Positions 38,380 to 45,464 of a stretch of DNA of 64,000 nucleotides are shown here, piece by piece. A program made the position numbers and the translations under genes. Numbering within the stretch: position 1 is the first letter of the stretch; each line of letters starts with the position of its first letter. The DNA lies in assembly GCA_016715115.1 (NCBI GenBank), contig JADKBM010000001.1:1-64000 (forward strand). Direction: 5' to 3'. This DNA comes from Acidobacteriota bacterium (GTDB lineage: Bacteria > Acidobacteriota > Blastocatellia > Pyrinomonadales > Pyrinomonadaceae). The notes below the pieces were generated by a model. It was given only the letters and a program-made list of their open reading frames with translations, made no database searches and was not told the origin of the DNA.

Positions 38380-39360
38380 TCAATCTGTCTTGAGGCTTTT
38401 CGCGATCAACGGGACGATCTTGCGCGGCATCTGGATCGCGCCGGCAATGTGGCGCGCTTCGGTGAAGTGCCCGACGACGTAAACGCCGGAAACGTTGGTC
38501 TCAAAAGTCTCCTCGTCATAATCCGGCACATCGCCGTATTTTCCGGCGTGCGTCGTGACGCCGAGATCGGTGAGCAGGCCAAGTTCGGCGTCGGCGCCGA
38601 TAAGGATAAAGACGACATCATTCGGAAAAGTCTCGACGCGTCCGTCTTCGCTTTCGAGCTCGATCTCATTTTCGCGAATCTCGAGGACGCGTTTGAGGAA
38701 ATAGACGTTGAGGCAATCCTTCGACAGTTCCTCTTCGAGCGGCTGCTTCACCCAGTATTTGATACATCCTTGCTTTGGATCGTTGTTTTCCCAGTCATCG
38801 CGAAAGATCGCAAGGATCGCGTGAGCGCCTTCCTGAGCGAGGAAAAGCGCTGCTTCACCGGCCGAATTCCCGCCGCCGATGACCATCGCGTTTTTTCGCA
38901 CATAAGGATATGTTTCGCGGAACAGATGGTGAACCTTGGGCAGATCTTCGCCCGGGACATTCAACTTGCGGGTGTATTCCATTGCGCCGATCGCAAAGAG
39001 GACCGCGCGCGACTCGTAGACGCCTTTCGAGGTCGAAGTCCGAAAATTCGATTCGGCGAGTTTCTCGACCTTCAAGACCTTTTCCTCGGTTTGAACGTTC
39101 AGCCCGTTCTCGAGAACGAATCGCGTGTAGTAGGAAAGAAGTTCCTCGCGCGTCGGCTTTTCGCGCGCCGGTTTGAGCGTTCCTTCGACCATCTCGAGTT
39201 CGGGAACCGTCGAAAAGACGGTCAATCCGACCGGATACTGATAGATCGTGCTGCCGATCAGGCTTTTTTCGATGACGAGATAATCGAGCCCGAGTTTTTG
39301 CGCCTCGAACGCCGCCGAGATACCGGCCGGACCGGCACCGATGATTAGTAGGTCAAGCAT
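38380..39360 (-). CDS. ypdA: YpdA-family bacillithiol disulfide reductase (putative)
   Basis: A FAD/NAD(P)H-dependent oxidoreductase of 326 residues, matching the YpdA (Bdr) family that reduces oxidised bacillithiol. The FAD-binding site is LLIIGAGPAGISAAFEAQKL at the N-terminus, the NAD(P)H site is AMVIGGGNSAGEAALFLAQE near residue 160, and VSGVYVVGHFTEARHIAGAI is the C-terminal FAD motif. No CxxC redox pair is visible, as expected for YpdA and unlike thioredoxin reductase. bshC at 12507-14189 supports the assignment. It is followed by recQ about 100 bp downstream. Confidence 0.86.
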   Translation of the reverse strand: MLDLLIIGAGPAGISAAFEAQKLGLDYLVIEKSLIGSTIYQYPVGLTVFSTVPELEMVEGTLKPAREKPTREELLSYYTRFVLENGLNVQTEEKVLKVEKLAESNFRTSTSKGVYESRAVLFAIGAMEYTRKLNVPGEDLPKVHHLFRETYPYVRKNAMVIGGGNSAGEAALFLAQEGAHAILAIFRDDWENNDPKQGCIKYWVKQPLEEELSKDCLNVYFLKRVLEIRENEIELESEDGRVETFPNDVVFILIGADAELGLLTDLGVTTHAGKYGDVPDYDEETFETNVSGVYVVGHFTEARHIAGAIQMPRKIVPLIAKSLKTD

Positions 39361-39397
39361 TTAGGTAATTCTAGATTGTTGCCTGAGAATTGTTAAT

Positions 39398-39644
39398 CCG
39401 GAATAGTTGGAAATTGACGGTTCACAGTCGATAGTCGGGACTCCGAAACCATCAACTGCCAACTATCAGCTATTCCGGAAATGCCCCGGAATCATCCGGA
39501 AGCGCGGTTTTCCTGAATCTCACCGGAATAGTTGAGAACTGATAGTTCATAGTTGATAGTCGGCTACCGAAACCGTCAAATGCCATCTGTCAACTATCCG
39601 CTATTCCGAAAATGCCCCGAAATCACCCGGAAGCGCGGTTTTCC
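39398..39644. repeat. Tandem duplicated palindromic element with 7-nt-periodic arms
   Basis: Two copies (39398-39513 and 39523-39644) each start with CCGGAATAG, carry TGATAGT/CATAGT-type heptamers, turn into the complement (CAACTAT...), reach CTATTCCG and end in a 33-bp tail beginning ATGCCCCG. The tails (39481-39513 and 39612-39644) differ at only a few positions. Each copy can fold into a hairpin of about 80 bp. The last codons and stop of the minus-strand gene at 39623-39904 lie in the tail of the second copy. Confidence 0.85.
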
Positions 39645-39904
39645 AACGCCAACAGTTCTTCTGTGAATTTCTCGATCTGGACCTTTGTATTTTCAAGCGA
39701 GCGTTTCGCCTCGAGATACTTTTCCCACTCGTTCGTGTTCGTCAGTGCCTTCGCCACGTCTTCGTCGAGCGCGTGCGCCATCACGGCGAGAAGATCGCTC
39801 AGCGCTTCGTGGTTGTCGAGCAGCGACTGAATGATCGTGTACGCGAGTTTTGCATTCGGCAGATCGATGTCGAATGCCTCAGTGTTGATTTGAGATACGT
39901 TCAT
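39623..39904 (-). CDS. Small hypothetical protein, C-terminus supplied by a repeat element
   Basis: The protein has 93 residues, no signal peptide, and is predicted to be largely helical: AKLAYTIIQSLLDNHEALSD, LLAVMAHALDEDVAKALTNT and KRSLENTKVQIEKFTEELLA, a likely coiled coil. The last residues (ENRASG-stop) fall in the palindromic element, so the original end may have been different. It is 12 bp downstream of the Uma2-like gene's stop... reading direction considered, it follows the Uma2 gene. No family recognised. Confidence 0.6.
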   Translation of the reverse strand: MNVSQINTEAFDIDLPNAKLAYTIIQSLLDNHEALSDLLAVMAHALDEDVAKALTNTNEWEKYLEAKRSLENTKVQIEKFTEELLALENRASG

Positions 39905-39916
39905 ATCGAGTTGATT

Positions 39917-40567
39917 TTACCAAATCTCCGCCAGATCAAGCACAAAGCCGACCAAAACATCCTCGCCCGAGATCGTCGCCGGTTTTTCGAGGGTCTCGAC
40001 CGAACCATCGGCCCGGTAAACCTGGACACGCTCGGTTTCGGGGTCGATCAGCCAACCGAGCCGTACGCCGTTGGCGATATACTCGGCCATCTTCCGCTCG
40101 AGAATCGGCAACCGATCTGAAACCGAACGAAGTTCGATAACGAAATCCGGTACGATCCGCGCGAATCTTTTCGAACGTTCAGTCTTCGATAGGGCGTAAT
40201 AGCGATCTTTAAGAATCCACGAGACATCAGGCATTCGTTTTGCGCCATTGGGAAGGGTGAACTTCGCTGACGATTCAAAACACAGCCCGGTTTTGTCTTT
40301 TTTCGACCAAGCCATGAGTTGATAGTCAAGTTCTATGTTCTTGCGACTGGTTTCAGGAAATGGTGGAGGCATGAATTCGAGGTCCCCATTTGAGTTTAGT
40401 TCGATTCGAAAATCGTCGTTTTCGCGATCGATCCCTTCAAGTTCTTCATCGGTGAAAGAATGGCCCGGAAAACTGACCACGAAAAACAGAGGTTGCGGTA
40501 ATTTCAACGAAGGCTCCGTGAGTTCCATCGACTTGAGTTTCGCTGAAATCTCTTCTACTGCTTGCAT
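39917..40567 (-). CDS. Uma2-family (DUF820) putative endonuclease
   Basis: Uma2 proteins have a PD-(D/E)XK restriction-endonuclease-like fold and occur in many copies in some bacteria; their function is not established. Start at 40567 (MQAVEEISAKLKSMELTEPS), where the coding character begins; a longer open frame runs antisense into ygfZ. The catalytic core is visible as RMPDVSWI, VPDFVIELRS and the following helix ERKMAEYIANGVRLGWLIDP. The strand VQVYRADGSVETLEKPATIS is typical for the C-terminus. 216 residues. It lies 11 bp after ygfZ, likely in the same transcript. Confidence 0.85.
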   Translation of the reverse strand: MQAVEEISAKLKSMELTEPSLKLPQPLFFVVSFPGHSFTDEELEGIDRENDDFRIELNSNGDLEFMPPPFPETSRKNIELDYQLMAWSKKDKTGLCFESSAKFTLPNGAKRMPDVSWILKDRYYALSKTERSKRFARIVPDFVIELRSVSDRLPILERKMAEYIANGVRLGWLIDPETERVQVYRADGSVETLEKPATISGEDVLVGFVLDLAEIW

Positions 40568-40578
40568 AATCCCAAATT

Positions 40579-41457
40579 CTAATTCAATTCTTGGATGAAA
40601 GGAAGAGTTTTCACGATCATTCGATTCTCGTCGGCAAACAGTTCCGTTCCGTCTGCGAGAAAGTCGTATCGGACATACGCGAGAGCGATCGTTTTCCCGA
40701 TCTTCGGAGAAAATGTCACTGAAGTTACGCGGCCCGCGTTCTTGCCGTCGCCGGTCCTGACCTCTGATCCCGCTATGATCCCGCCATCGCAAATCAATCC
40801 GGTCAGGCGCTTTGCGACATGACCGCGAAAGTGGATCCGCGCGATGATCTCCTGGCCGATGTAGCAGCCTTTGTTGTAGCTGATCAGACCCTCAAGCCCC
40901 AGTTCCGGGACGATCGTCGTCTCGTCGCAATCGATTCCGTAAAGCGGGATTCCGCATTCGATGCGAAGCGTTTCCCAGAGTTCGCCGGAGATTCGAACCG
41001 CCTGTTGCGACGCGATCGCGGCTTCAAACTCGCTTGCGGCCGACTTCGCGGCGAAGAAATCCCTTCCGGCCAACGACGAAAACGAATGAGCGTTTGAAAA
41101 TTGGAAATTGAAAGTTGAAAAAAAATCGAGGGATTCAGACAGGTCCTCGACGAAAAAGTCGCCGGCGAACGTGAATCGGTAAAGATTCTGAAACACCTTG
41201 TCGCGCGTCGCGGCTTCGGTTTCAAATAAAAACCGATCGCCGTCGCGGCGGACGCGGACGATCGCGAGCAGTCTTCCCTGAGCGTTGGGAAACGCCGCGA
41301 GCATCTCGCCGCCGTCTTCAAGGCTGGCGACATCATTGGTGATGAGTCCGTTCAGAAACTGCGTCGATTCCCTGCCCCAAACCGCGATCAGTCCGCGCTC
41401 CTGTGGATAAAACGCCGCGGCTCCGTTGCTGATCTTGTTGTATTCGTCAATTTCCAT
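40579..41457 (-). CDS. ygfZ: Folate-binding protein YgfZ (GcvT paralogue)
   Basis: YgfZ-type proteins bind folate and help maintain certain Fe-S enzymes. Length is 292 residues. The signature KGCYIGQEIIAR is at 196-207, with FLNGLITNDV at 35-44 and RLLAIVRV near 62-69 also typical. Residues 114-121 (STFNFQFS) are encoded by four in-phase 7-nt repeats (41093-41120), an apparent insertion in a loop. The start ATG at 41457 touches the stop codon of the uracil-DNA glycosylase gene, so the two are translationally coupled. mrp and an A-type Fe-S carrier lie nearby on the other strand, which fits a role in Fe-S protein upkeep. Confidence 0.9.
   Translation of the reverse strand: MEIDEYNKISNGAAAFYPQERGLIAVWGRESTQFLNGLITNDVASLEDGGEMLAAFPNAQGRLLAIVRVRRDGDRFLFETEAATRDKVFQNLYRFTFAGDFFVEDLSESLDFFSTFNFQFSNAHSFSSLAGRDFFAAKSAASEFEAAIASQQAVRISGELWETLRIECGIPLYGIDCDETTIVPELGLEGLISYNKGCYIGQEIIARIHFRGHVAKRLTGLICDGGIIAGSEVRTGDGKNAGRVTSVTFSPKIGKTIALAYVRYDFLADGTELFADENRMIVKTLPFIQELN
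41093..41120. repeat. Four in-frame 7-nt repeats within ygfZ
   Basis: The plus strand reads TTTGAAA ATTGGAA ATTGAAA GTTGAAA in consecutive heptamers. Their 28 bp cover about nine codons of ygfZ and encode a run rich in Phe, Asn and Ser on the minus strand, unlike the surrounding sequence. The same 7-nt period is found in the intergenic arrays. Confidence 0.55.
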
Positions 41458-42069
41458 CTAAACGTATTCTGCAAGTTCGATCGCCGATTTCAAAGCGGAG
41501 AAATCTTCCAGTTGCTGCGCGATGCTCCTGACGGTGATGACGACCTGCGGACTCGGATGGTAGAGCGGAACGAGTTTCCGGCCGTTCCAGTCGACCGGCT
41601 TCGCGGCATCGGTCTTAAGCGCAAGTTGATGCGGCTCAACGATCTTCAGCGCGTCGAGCGCGACCGTTCCGAGCGTTGCGATGACCTTCGGCGCGATCAG
41701 TTCGATCTGGCGTTTCAAAAACGCCGAACAGTTACTGATCTCGCGGCGCGAAGGTTTCCGGTTCGCTCCCGTTTCGGAACGCGGGCTGCACATCACGCTG
41801 TTGGTGATAAAGATATCCTCACGCGCGAGACCGATCGAATCGAGCAGCACCTGAAAATTGTCGCCCGATCTGTCACCCCAGAATGGTCGCCTCGTCCGGT
41901 CGGCACCCTGGCGTCCCGGCGCTTCGGCCAAAAACAGGACCTTTGGGAAGATCGACCCGTTAAGTTCGCTGAGCACTGCGGTTTTGTCCTGCATTTTTTC
42001 GCATATACGGCAGCATTTCGCCTCTTCGGCGAGTTCCTGAAATAGTTTCAGTTTCCGGTCTTTGTTCAT
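41458..42069 (-). CDS. Uracil-DNA glycosylase family 4/5-like protein
   Basis: These Fe-S-containing enzymes excise uracil from DNA. Length is 203 residues. The N-terminus carries CCRICEKM, part of the cysteine set. The catalytic region LFLAEAPGRQGADRTRRPFW corresponds to the GEAPGxxEdxxGxPFvG motif, here with RTRRPFWG, a little unusual. FITNSVMCSP supplies further ligands or base contacts and PLYHPSPQV is the HPS-type motif. The start lies 50 bp from the divergent mrp gene; the stop adjoins the ygfZ start. Confidence 0.85.
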   Translation of the reverse strand: MNKDRKLKLFQELAEEAKCCRICEKMQDKTAVLSELNGSIFPKVLFLAEAPGRQGADRTRRPFWGDRSGDNFQVLLDSIGLAREDIFITNSVMCSPRSETGANRKPSRREISNCSAFLKRQIELIAPKVIATLGTVALDALKIVEPHQLALKTDAAKPVDWNGRKLVPLYHPSPQVVITVRSIAQQLEDFSALKSAIELAEYV

Positions 42070-42119
42070 CGTGCGTCAATTTTAGTAAAATCAATTTTCA
42101 ATAAATCAGCAAACAAGTT
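42070..42119. promoter_or_regulatory. Divergent promoter region of UDG and mrp
   Basis: The gap is only 50 bp, AT-rich (TTTTAGTAAAATCAATTTTC) and must serve both genes. An imperfect palindrome TTTTAGTAAAA lies at its centre. No ribosome-binding site of the usual kind precedes the mrp ATG. Confidence 0.45.
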
Positions 42120-43205
42120 ATGAGTAATATTTCCGAAAAGTCAGTATTGGACGCTCTCAGCAACATCACGGATCCGGACCTTCGAAAGGATATTGTGAGT
42201 CTCGGATTCGTTAAAGATCTTGTCATCAATGGCGGCGAGGTTTCGTTTCGGCTCGTCTTGACGACGCCGGCCTGCCCGGTCAAGGAGGCTTTCGAGGCCG
42301 AGGCCAGATCGCTGGTCGGCGCGATAGAAGGCGTGACCGAGGTCAAAGTGACGATGGATGCCGTCGTTCCGCAAGGTCGCGGAATCGCCGGAAACCAGGC
42401 GTTGCCGAACGTCAAGAACATCATCGCCGTGTCATCCGGCAAGGGCGGCGTCGGCAAATCGACGGTCGCCGTCAACCTCGCGGTTTCGCTGGCTCTCGAC
42501 GGCGCCAAAGTCGGACTGATGGACGCCGACGTTTATGGTCCGAACGTGCCTCTGATGCTCGGCGTCGAGCAGAAACAGCCGGTCGTCGAGAACGGAAAGA
42601 TCCTGCCGATCCGAGCGCACGGGGTGAAAATGATCTCGATGGCGGTCCTCGCGCCGCCCGACAAACCGATGATCCTCCGCGGGCCGATGCTTCACGGAAT
42701 CGTGCGCCAGTTTCTGACGGATGTGAATTGGGGAGAACTTGATTATCTGATCGTCGATATGCCTCCCGGAACGGGCGATGTGCAATTGTCGCTCGCGCAG
42801 CTTGTACCGGTGCAGGGCGCGGTTTTGGTGACGACGCCGCAGATCGTTTCGCTGGCGGACGTCCGGCGTGCGCTAAAGATGTTCGAAACGGTCGCCGTTC
42901 CGGTCATCGGAGTTATCGAGAATATGTCGTATTTCGTGCCGCCGGATATGCCCGAGAAGCGCTACGACATCTTCGGGCGCGGCGGCGGCAGTTCATTCGC
43001 GGATGAAATGGGCGTTCCGTTCCTCGGCGAGGTCCCGCTCGGGATCGAGGTTCGCGAAGCCGGCGACAAAGGCACGCCGGTGGTCGTCAGCAACCCGGAT
43101 TCGCCGCAGGCCAAGGCCTTCCGCAAGACGGCGGAGGAAGTCGCGCGCCAGGTTTCGATCGAAGCGATGAAGCCGGAATTGGTGATCCTTTCGAAAGCGA
43201 AGTAA
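42120..43205 (+). CDS. mrp: Mrp/NBP35-family iron-sulfur cluster carrier ATPase
   Basis: Mrp (ApbC) binds and transfers [4Fe-4S] clusters. It has 361 residues. The N-terminal 90 residues are the MIP18-like (DUF59) domain (VLDALSNITDPDLRKDIVSL). The deviant Walker A VSSGKGGVGKSTVAVNLAVS is near 103-122, and DYLIVDMPPGTGDVQLSL carries switch II. The usual CxxC for cluster binding in the C-terminal part is not seen: the region after NMSYFVPPDM lacks the cysteines found in many members, a possible difference in function. An A-type carrier gene follows 230 bp downstream. Confidence 0.93.
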   Translation: MSNISEKSVLDALSNITDPDLRKDIVSLGFVKDLVINGGEVSFRLVLTTPACPVKEAFEAEARSLVGAIEGVTEVKVTMDAVVPQGRGIAGNQALPNVKNIIAVSSGKGGVGKSTVAVNLAVSLALDGAKVGLMDADVYGPNVPLMLGVEQKQPVVENGKILPIRAHGVKMISMAVLAPPDKPMILRGPMLHGIVRQFLTDVNWGELDYLIVDMPPGTGDVQLSLAQLVPVQGAVLVTTPQIVSLADVRRALKMFETVAVPVIGVIENMSYFVPPDMPEKRYDIFGRGGGSSFADEMGVPFLGEVPLGIEVREAGDKGTPVVVSNPDSPQAKAFRKTAEEVARQVSIEAMKPELVILSKAK

Positions 43206-43438
43206 TTCGGTCGCCAAGAAAAGTCGTTATTTTTGAAGATCGTTGAAGCGATCGCGGATGCACTTTCTTGCGCGACCGGCGGGATCGCAAACAGCTTGTT
43301 CTCCTTTGTTTGAGGACATTTATCTCAGGTTTGAATCTTGAGACTTGTAAAATTTAATTGAGATACGTAAAATTGACATTAAAGTAAAGATTCGTTTGAA
43401 TCTTGCGAATTCATAAAGAGGAGAAATCATTAGATATT

Positions 43439-43795
43439 ATGTCAGCAGTTGCAGCACCTACGGTTGAAATGAACGTCACGGCGTCGGCGATCGAAGAGAT
43501 CAAGAAATTCCTTGCGAGCGAAGACGACCTGCCGGAAACGGCCGGACTTCGCGTGCGCGTCGTTCCGGGCGGATGTTCGGGATTTCAATACAGCTTGAAT
43601 ATCGAAGAAGAATCGCGCCAGGGGGATTTCGTGCTCGACAAAGGCGGCGTGAAGATGTTCGTCGATATGTTCTCGGCGCAATACCTGAACGGCATCACGG
43701 TCGACTACCAGTCGAATATGATGGGTTCTGGTTTCACCTTCGAGAATCCGAATGCGACCGGCGGCTGCGGCTGCGGCACATCTTTTTCGGCTTAG
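43439..43795 (+). CDS. A-type Fe-S cluster carrier (IscA/ErpA/SufA family)
   Basis: A-type carriers hand [4Fe-4S] or [2Fe-2S] clusters to apo-proteins. Start at 43439 (MSAVAAPTVEMNVTASAIEE); an in-frame upstream start at 43403 has no support, while AGAGGAGA lies about 16 bases before this ATG. The three ligand cysteines are present: Cys46 in VVPGGCSGFQYS, Cys110 and Cys112 in GGCGCGTSF. Length is 118 residues. Which of IscA, ErpA or SufA it corresponds to cannot be told. A strong terminator follows; it probably works with Mrp upstream. Confidence 0.94.
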   Translation: MSAVAAPTVEMNVTASAIEEIKKFLASEDDLPETAGLRVRVVPGGCSGFQYSLNIEEESRQGDFVLDKGGVKMFVDMFSAQYLNGITVDYQSNMMGSGFTFENPNATGGCGCGTSFSA

Positions 43796-43825
43796 TTTCG
43801 AGCTGATAAATGAAGTTTACAAAGC

Positions 43826-43859
43826 AAAGATCCGAATGCGTTCGGATCTTTGTTTTTTT
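43826..43859 (+). terminator. Rho-independent terminator after the A-type carrier gene
   Basis: AAAGATCCGAA, loop TGCG, TTCGGATCTTT, then GTTTTTTT. An 11-bp perfect stem about 30 bp after the stop codon. Confidence 0.93.
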
Positions 43860-44279
43860 GTGGAACGCAATGCCGATTGAGTCTGTCTAATGGCATACGG
43901 ACAACTTAATAGGACAGCGAAGGCGGAGAAGCGGGGGCGGACGGGGGTCTTCGGTATCGGCGGGAGATCCGCCGATTTTCGGACCGAAGGAACTTTAGCG
44001 GCAACCTCACAACGGCGCTTCGGCAACAAATGATCGGTTGCGGCAATGGCCGTTTACCGACATAGATGCTTTTTCCGTTTGCCTTTTTAATTTCAATAAG
44101 CGACAATTCGTTTAGCAAACCAAGCACCAAAGCAAAATAACTTTAATAATTTGTTTTCCTGAGAAGCTCTAACGGGCAAAAATCCGCTTACCGCCTTTTC
44201 AATTGTTTGGCTCGCGGGCTGAATCAAAACTACGATTCGCCACCTTTCCCACGAAAAAGAATATGGAGTAATTTTTTTG
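43860..44279. other. Spacer with no gene, upstream of the NlpC/P60 gene
   Basis: No open frame shows conserved content. A GC-rich part near 43930-43985 includes the hairpin TCGGCGGGAGATCCGCCGA. The last 100 bp are AT-rich and should hold the promoter of the gene at 44280. Confidence 0.4.
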
Positions 44280-44939
44280 ATGAATTTTTTCAAACAACCT
44301 GTCGTCGTGGTCTGCTTTCTGTTGCTCGCATTCTCTGCGGTGACGGAGACGATGGCACAGGAACAACGGCCGCGGGTCGTCAAGACGGTTGACAGCCGCC
44401 CGACTTCGAATCCATCGGTCAATCGTACGGTCGTCACAACACCGAATTCGAGCCGTCCGACGCTGTCTAACGAAGTCGTCGTGGTCGGTGGCCAGAATAG
44501 TCAGCCGCTGGTGAAAAAGACCGGTTCGACGCGTCCGCTGATGGAAGTTCCTTCGAACAAAGCGCCTTACACCGGCAGCATCGTTTCGAATATGCTTCAG
44601 TCGATCCGTTCGAAATACGGGATTCCGTATCGTCTCGGAACGACGGGTCCGAACCGTTACGACTGTTCAGGATTTGTCTGGGCCGTTTTCAACGAATCCG
44701 GGATCTATTTCGAGCGTTCGAGCGCGCGAAGTTATTGGGCTCAGTTCGAACCTGTTTCGGGCGATGACCGCTACAAATTCGGCACGCTCGTGTTCCTGAA
44801 CAAACTCGGACACGTCGGCATCGTCGCGGACGAGAAAGGTTTTTATCACGCATCTTCAAGCAAAGGAATCACATATTCGCCTTTTGCCGGTTACTGGGAA
44901 AAGCGAATCGTCGGATTCCGTCGTGTTCCTGTCAACTAA
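44280..44939 (+). CDS. Secreted NlpC/P60-family cell-wall hydrolase
   Basis: NlpC/P60 enzymes cut peptidoglycan stem peptides. Start at ATG 44280 with GGAG about 12 bases upstream; a TTG three bases earlier is not needed. A signal peptide (MNFFKQPVVVVCFLLLAFSA) is followed by a low-complexity, Thr/Ser/Val-rich linker of about 70 residues. The catalytic domain follows, with Cys129 in RYDCSGFVW, His178 in KLGHVGIV and His190 in GFYHASSS. 219 residues. It has its own terminator; the linker may let it reach the wall from the membrane. Confidence 0.92.
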   Translation: MNFFKQPVVVVCFLLLAFSAVTETMAQEQRPRVVKTVDSRPTSNPSVNRTVVTTPNSSRPTLSNEVVVVGGQNSQPLVKKTGSTRPLMEVPSNKAPYTGSIVSNMLQSIRSKYGIPYRLGTTGPNRYDCSGFVWAVFNESGIYFERSSARSYWAQFEPVSGDDRYKFGTLVFLNKLGHVGIVADEKGFYHASSSKGITYSPFAGYWEKRIVGFRRVPVN

Positions 44940-44985
44940 AAAGCCAGGTTCGTTCGGCTAATTGCCGCCTGAATCACTTTGTTGA

Positions 44986-45026
44986 CGAAAAAGCCCGAGG
45001 CTCTCAAAAAGCTTCGGGCTTTTTCG
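44986..45026 (+). terminator. Rho-independent terminator after the NlpC/P60 gene
   Basis: AAAAAGCCCGAGGC ... GCTTCGGGCTTTTT around a short loop, then CGTG. The stem is flanked by A and T runs, so it may also act for the converging small gene at 45049-45258. Confidence 0.88.
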
Positions 45027-45048
45027 TGTCTTCGAAGACGGTTCGCGG

Positions 45049-45258
45049 CTAAACGACGAAGCCGGGCCGCGATGAATTCTCTTTCGCTTCGGTGATCATT
45101 GCGATCTTGTCGATTACGACATAGGCGACGCGCTCGTCATCGTCACGCAAAAACAGAACGCCGCGCTTGACGTCGACCACGTCCCCGCGAAAAGCGGCAC
45201 CCGAGCCACAGGAAACGTCGATGCGCTTCCCCATCAATTGTTTCAAGAATTCTTCCAT
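45049..45258 (-). CDS. Small Sm-like-fold protein (MM0924-type)
   Basis: Start at 45258 (MEEFLKQLMGKRIDVSCGSG); the open frame begins 11 codons earlier, but GGAGGGG and GGTG before this ATG favour it. The 69 residues read as a small beta barrel: RIDVSCGSGAAFRGDVVDVK then RGVLFLRDDDERVAYVVIDK and IAMITEA. This resembles the MM0924-type Sm-like proteins of unknown function; the resemblance is from memory and needs a profile search. Convergent with the NlpC gene and divergent from the subtilase gene. Confidence 0.65.
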   Translation of the reverse strand: MEEFLKQLMGKRIDVSCGSGAAFRGDVVDVKRGVLFLRDDDERVAYVVIDKIAMITEAKENSSRPGFVV

Positions 45259-45464
45259 CACCCTGTATTCCCCTCCAACGGTTACTTCCAACCGATTTTA
45301 CACAATTACCCGTCAACTCAAAATCCGCTAACAAGATCGGCAGGTGTTTTAGAAAAACCTATTGTATTTCGCACAAACTTGTTGTACATTCTTGAGAGGC
45401 GCCTTTTTGGCCGAAATCCTACCTTTGACAGTTCGTCCCCCGAATTATGTACCCGGAGTAAAAA

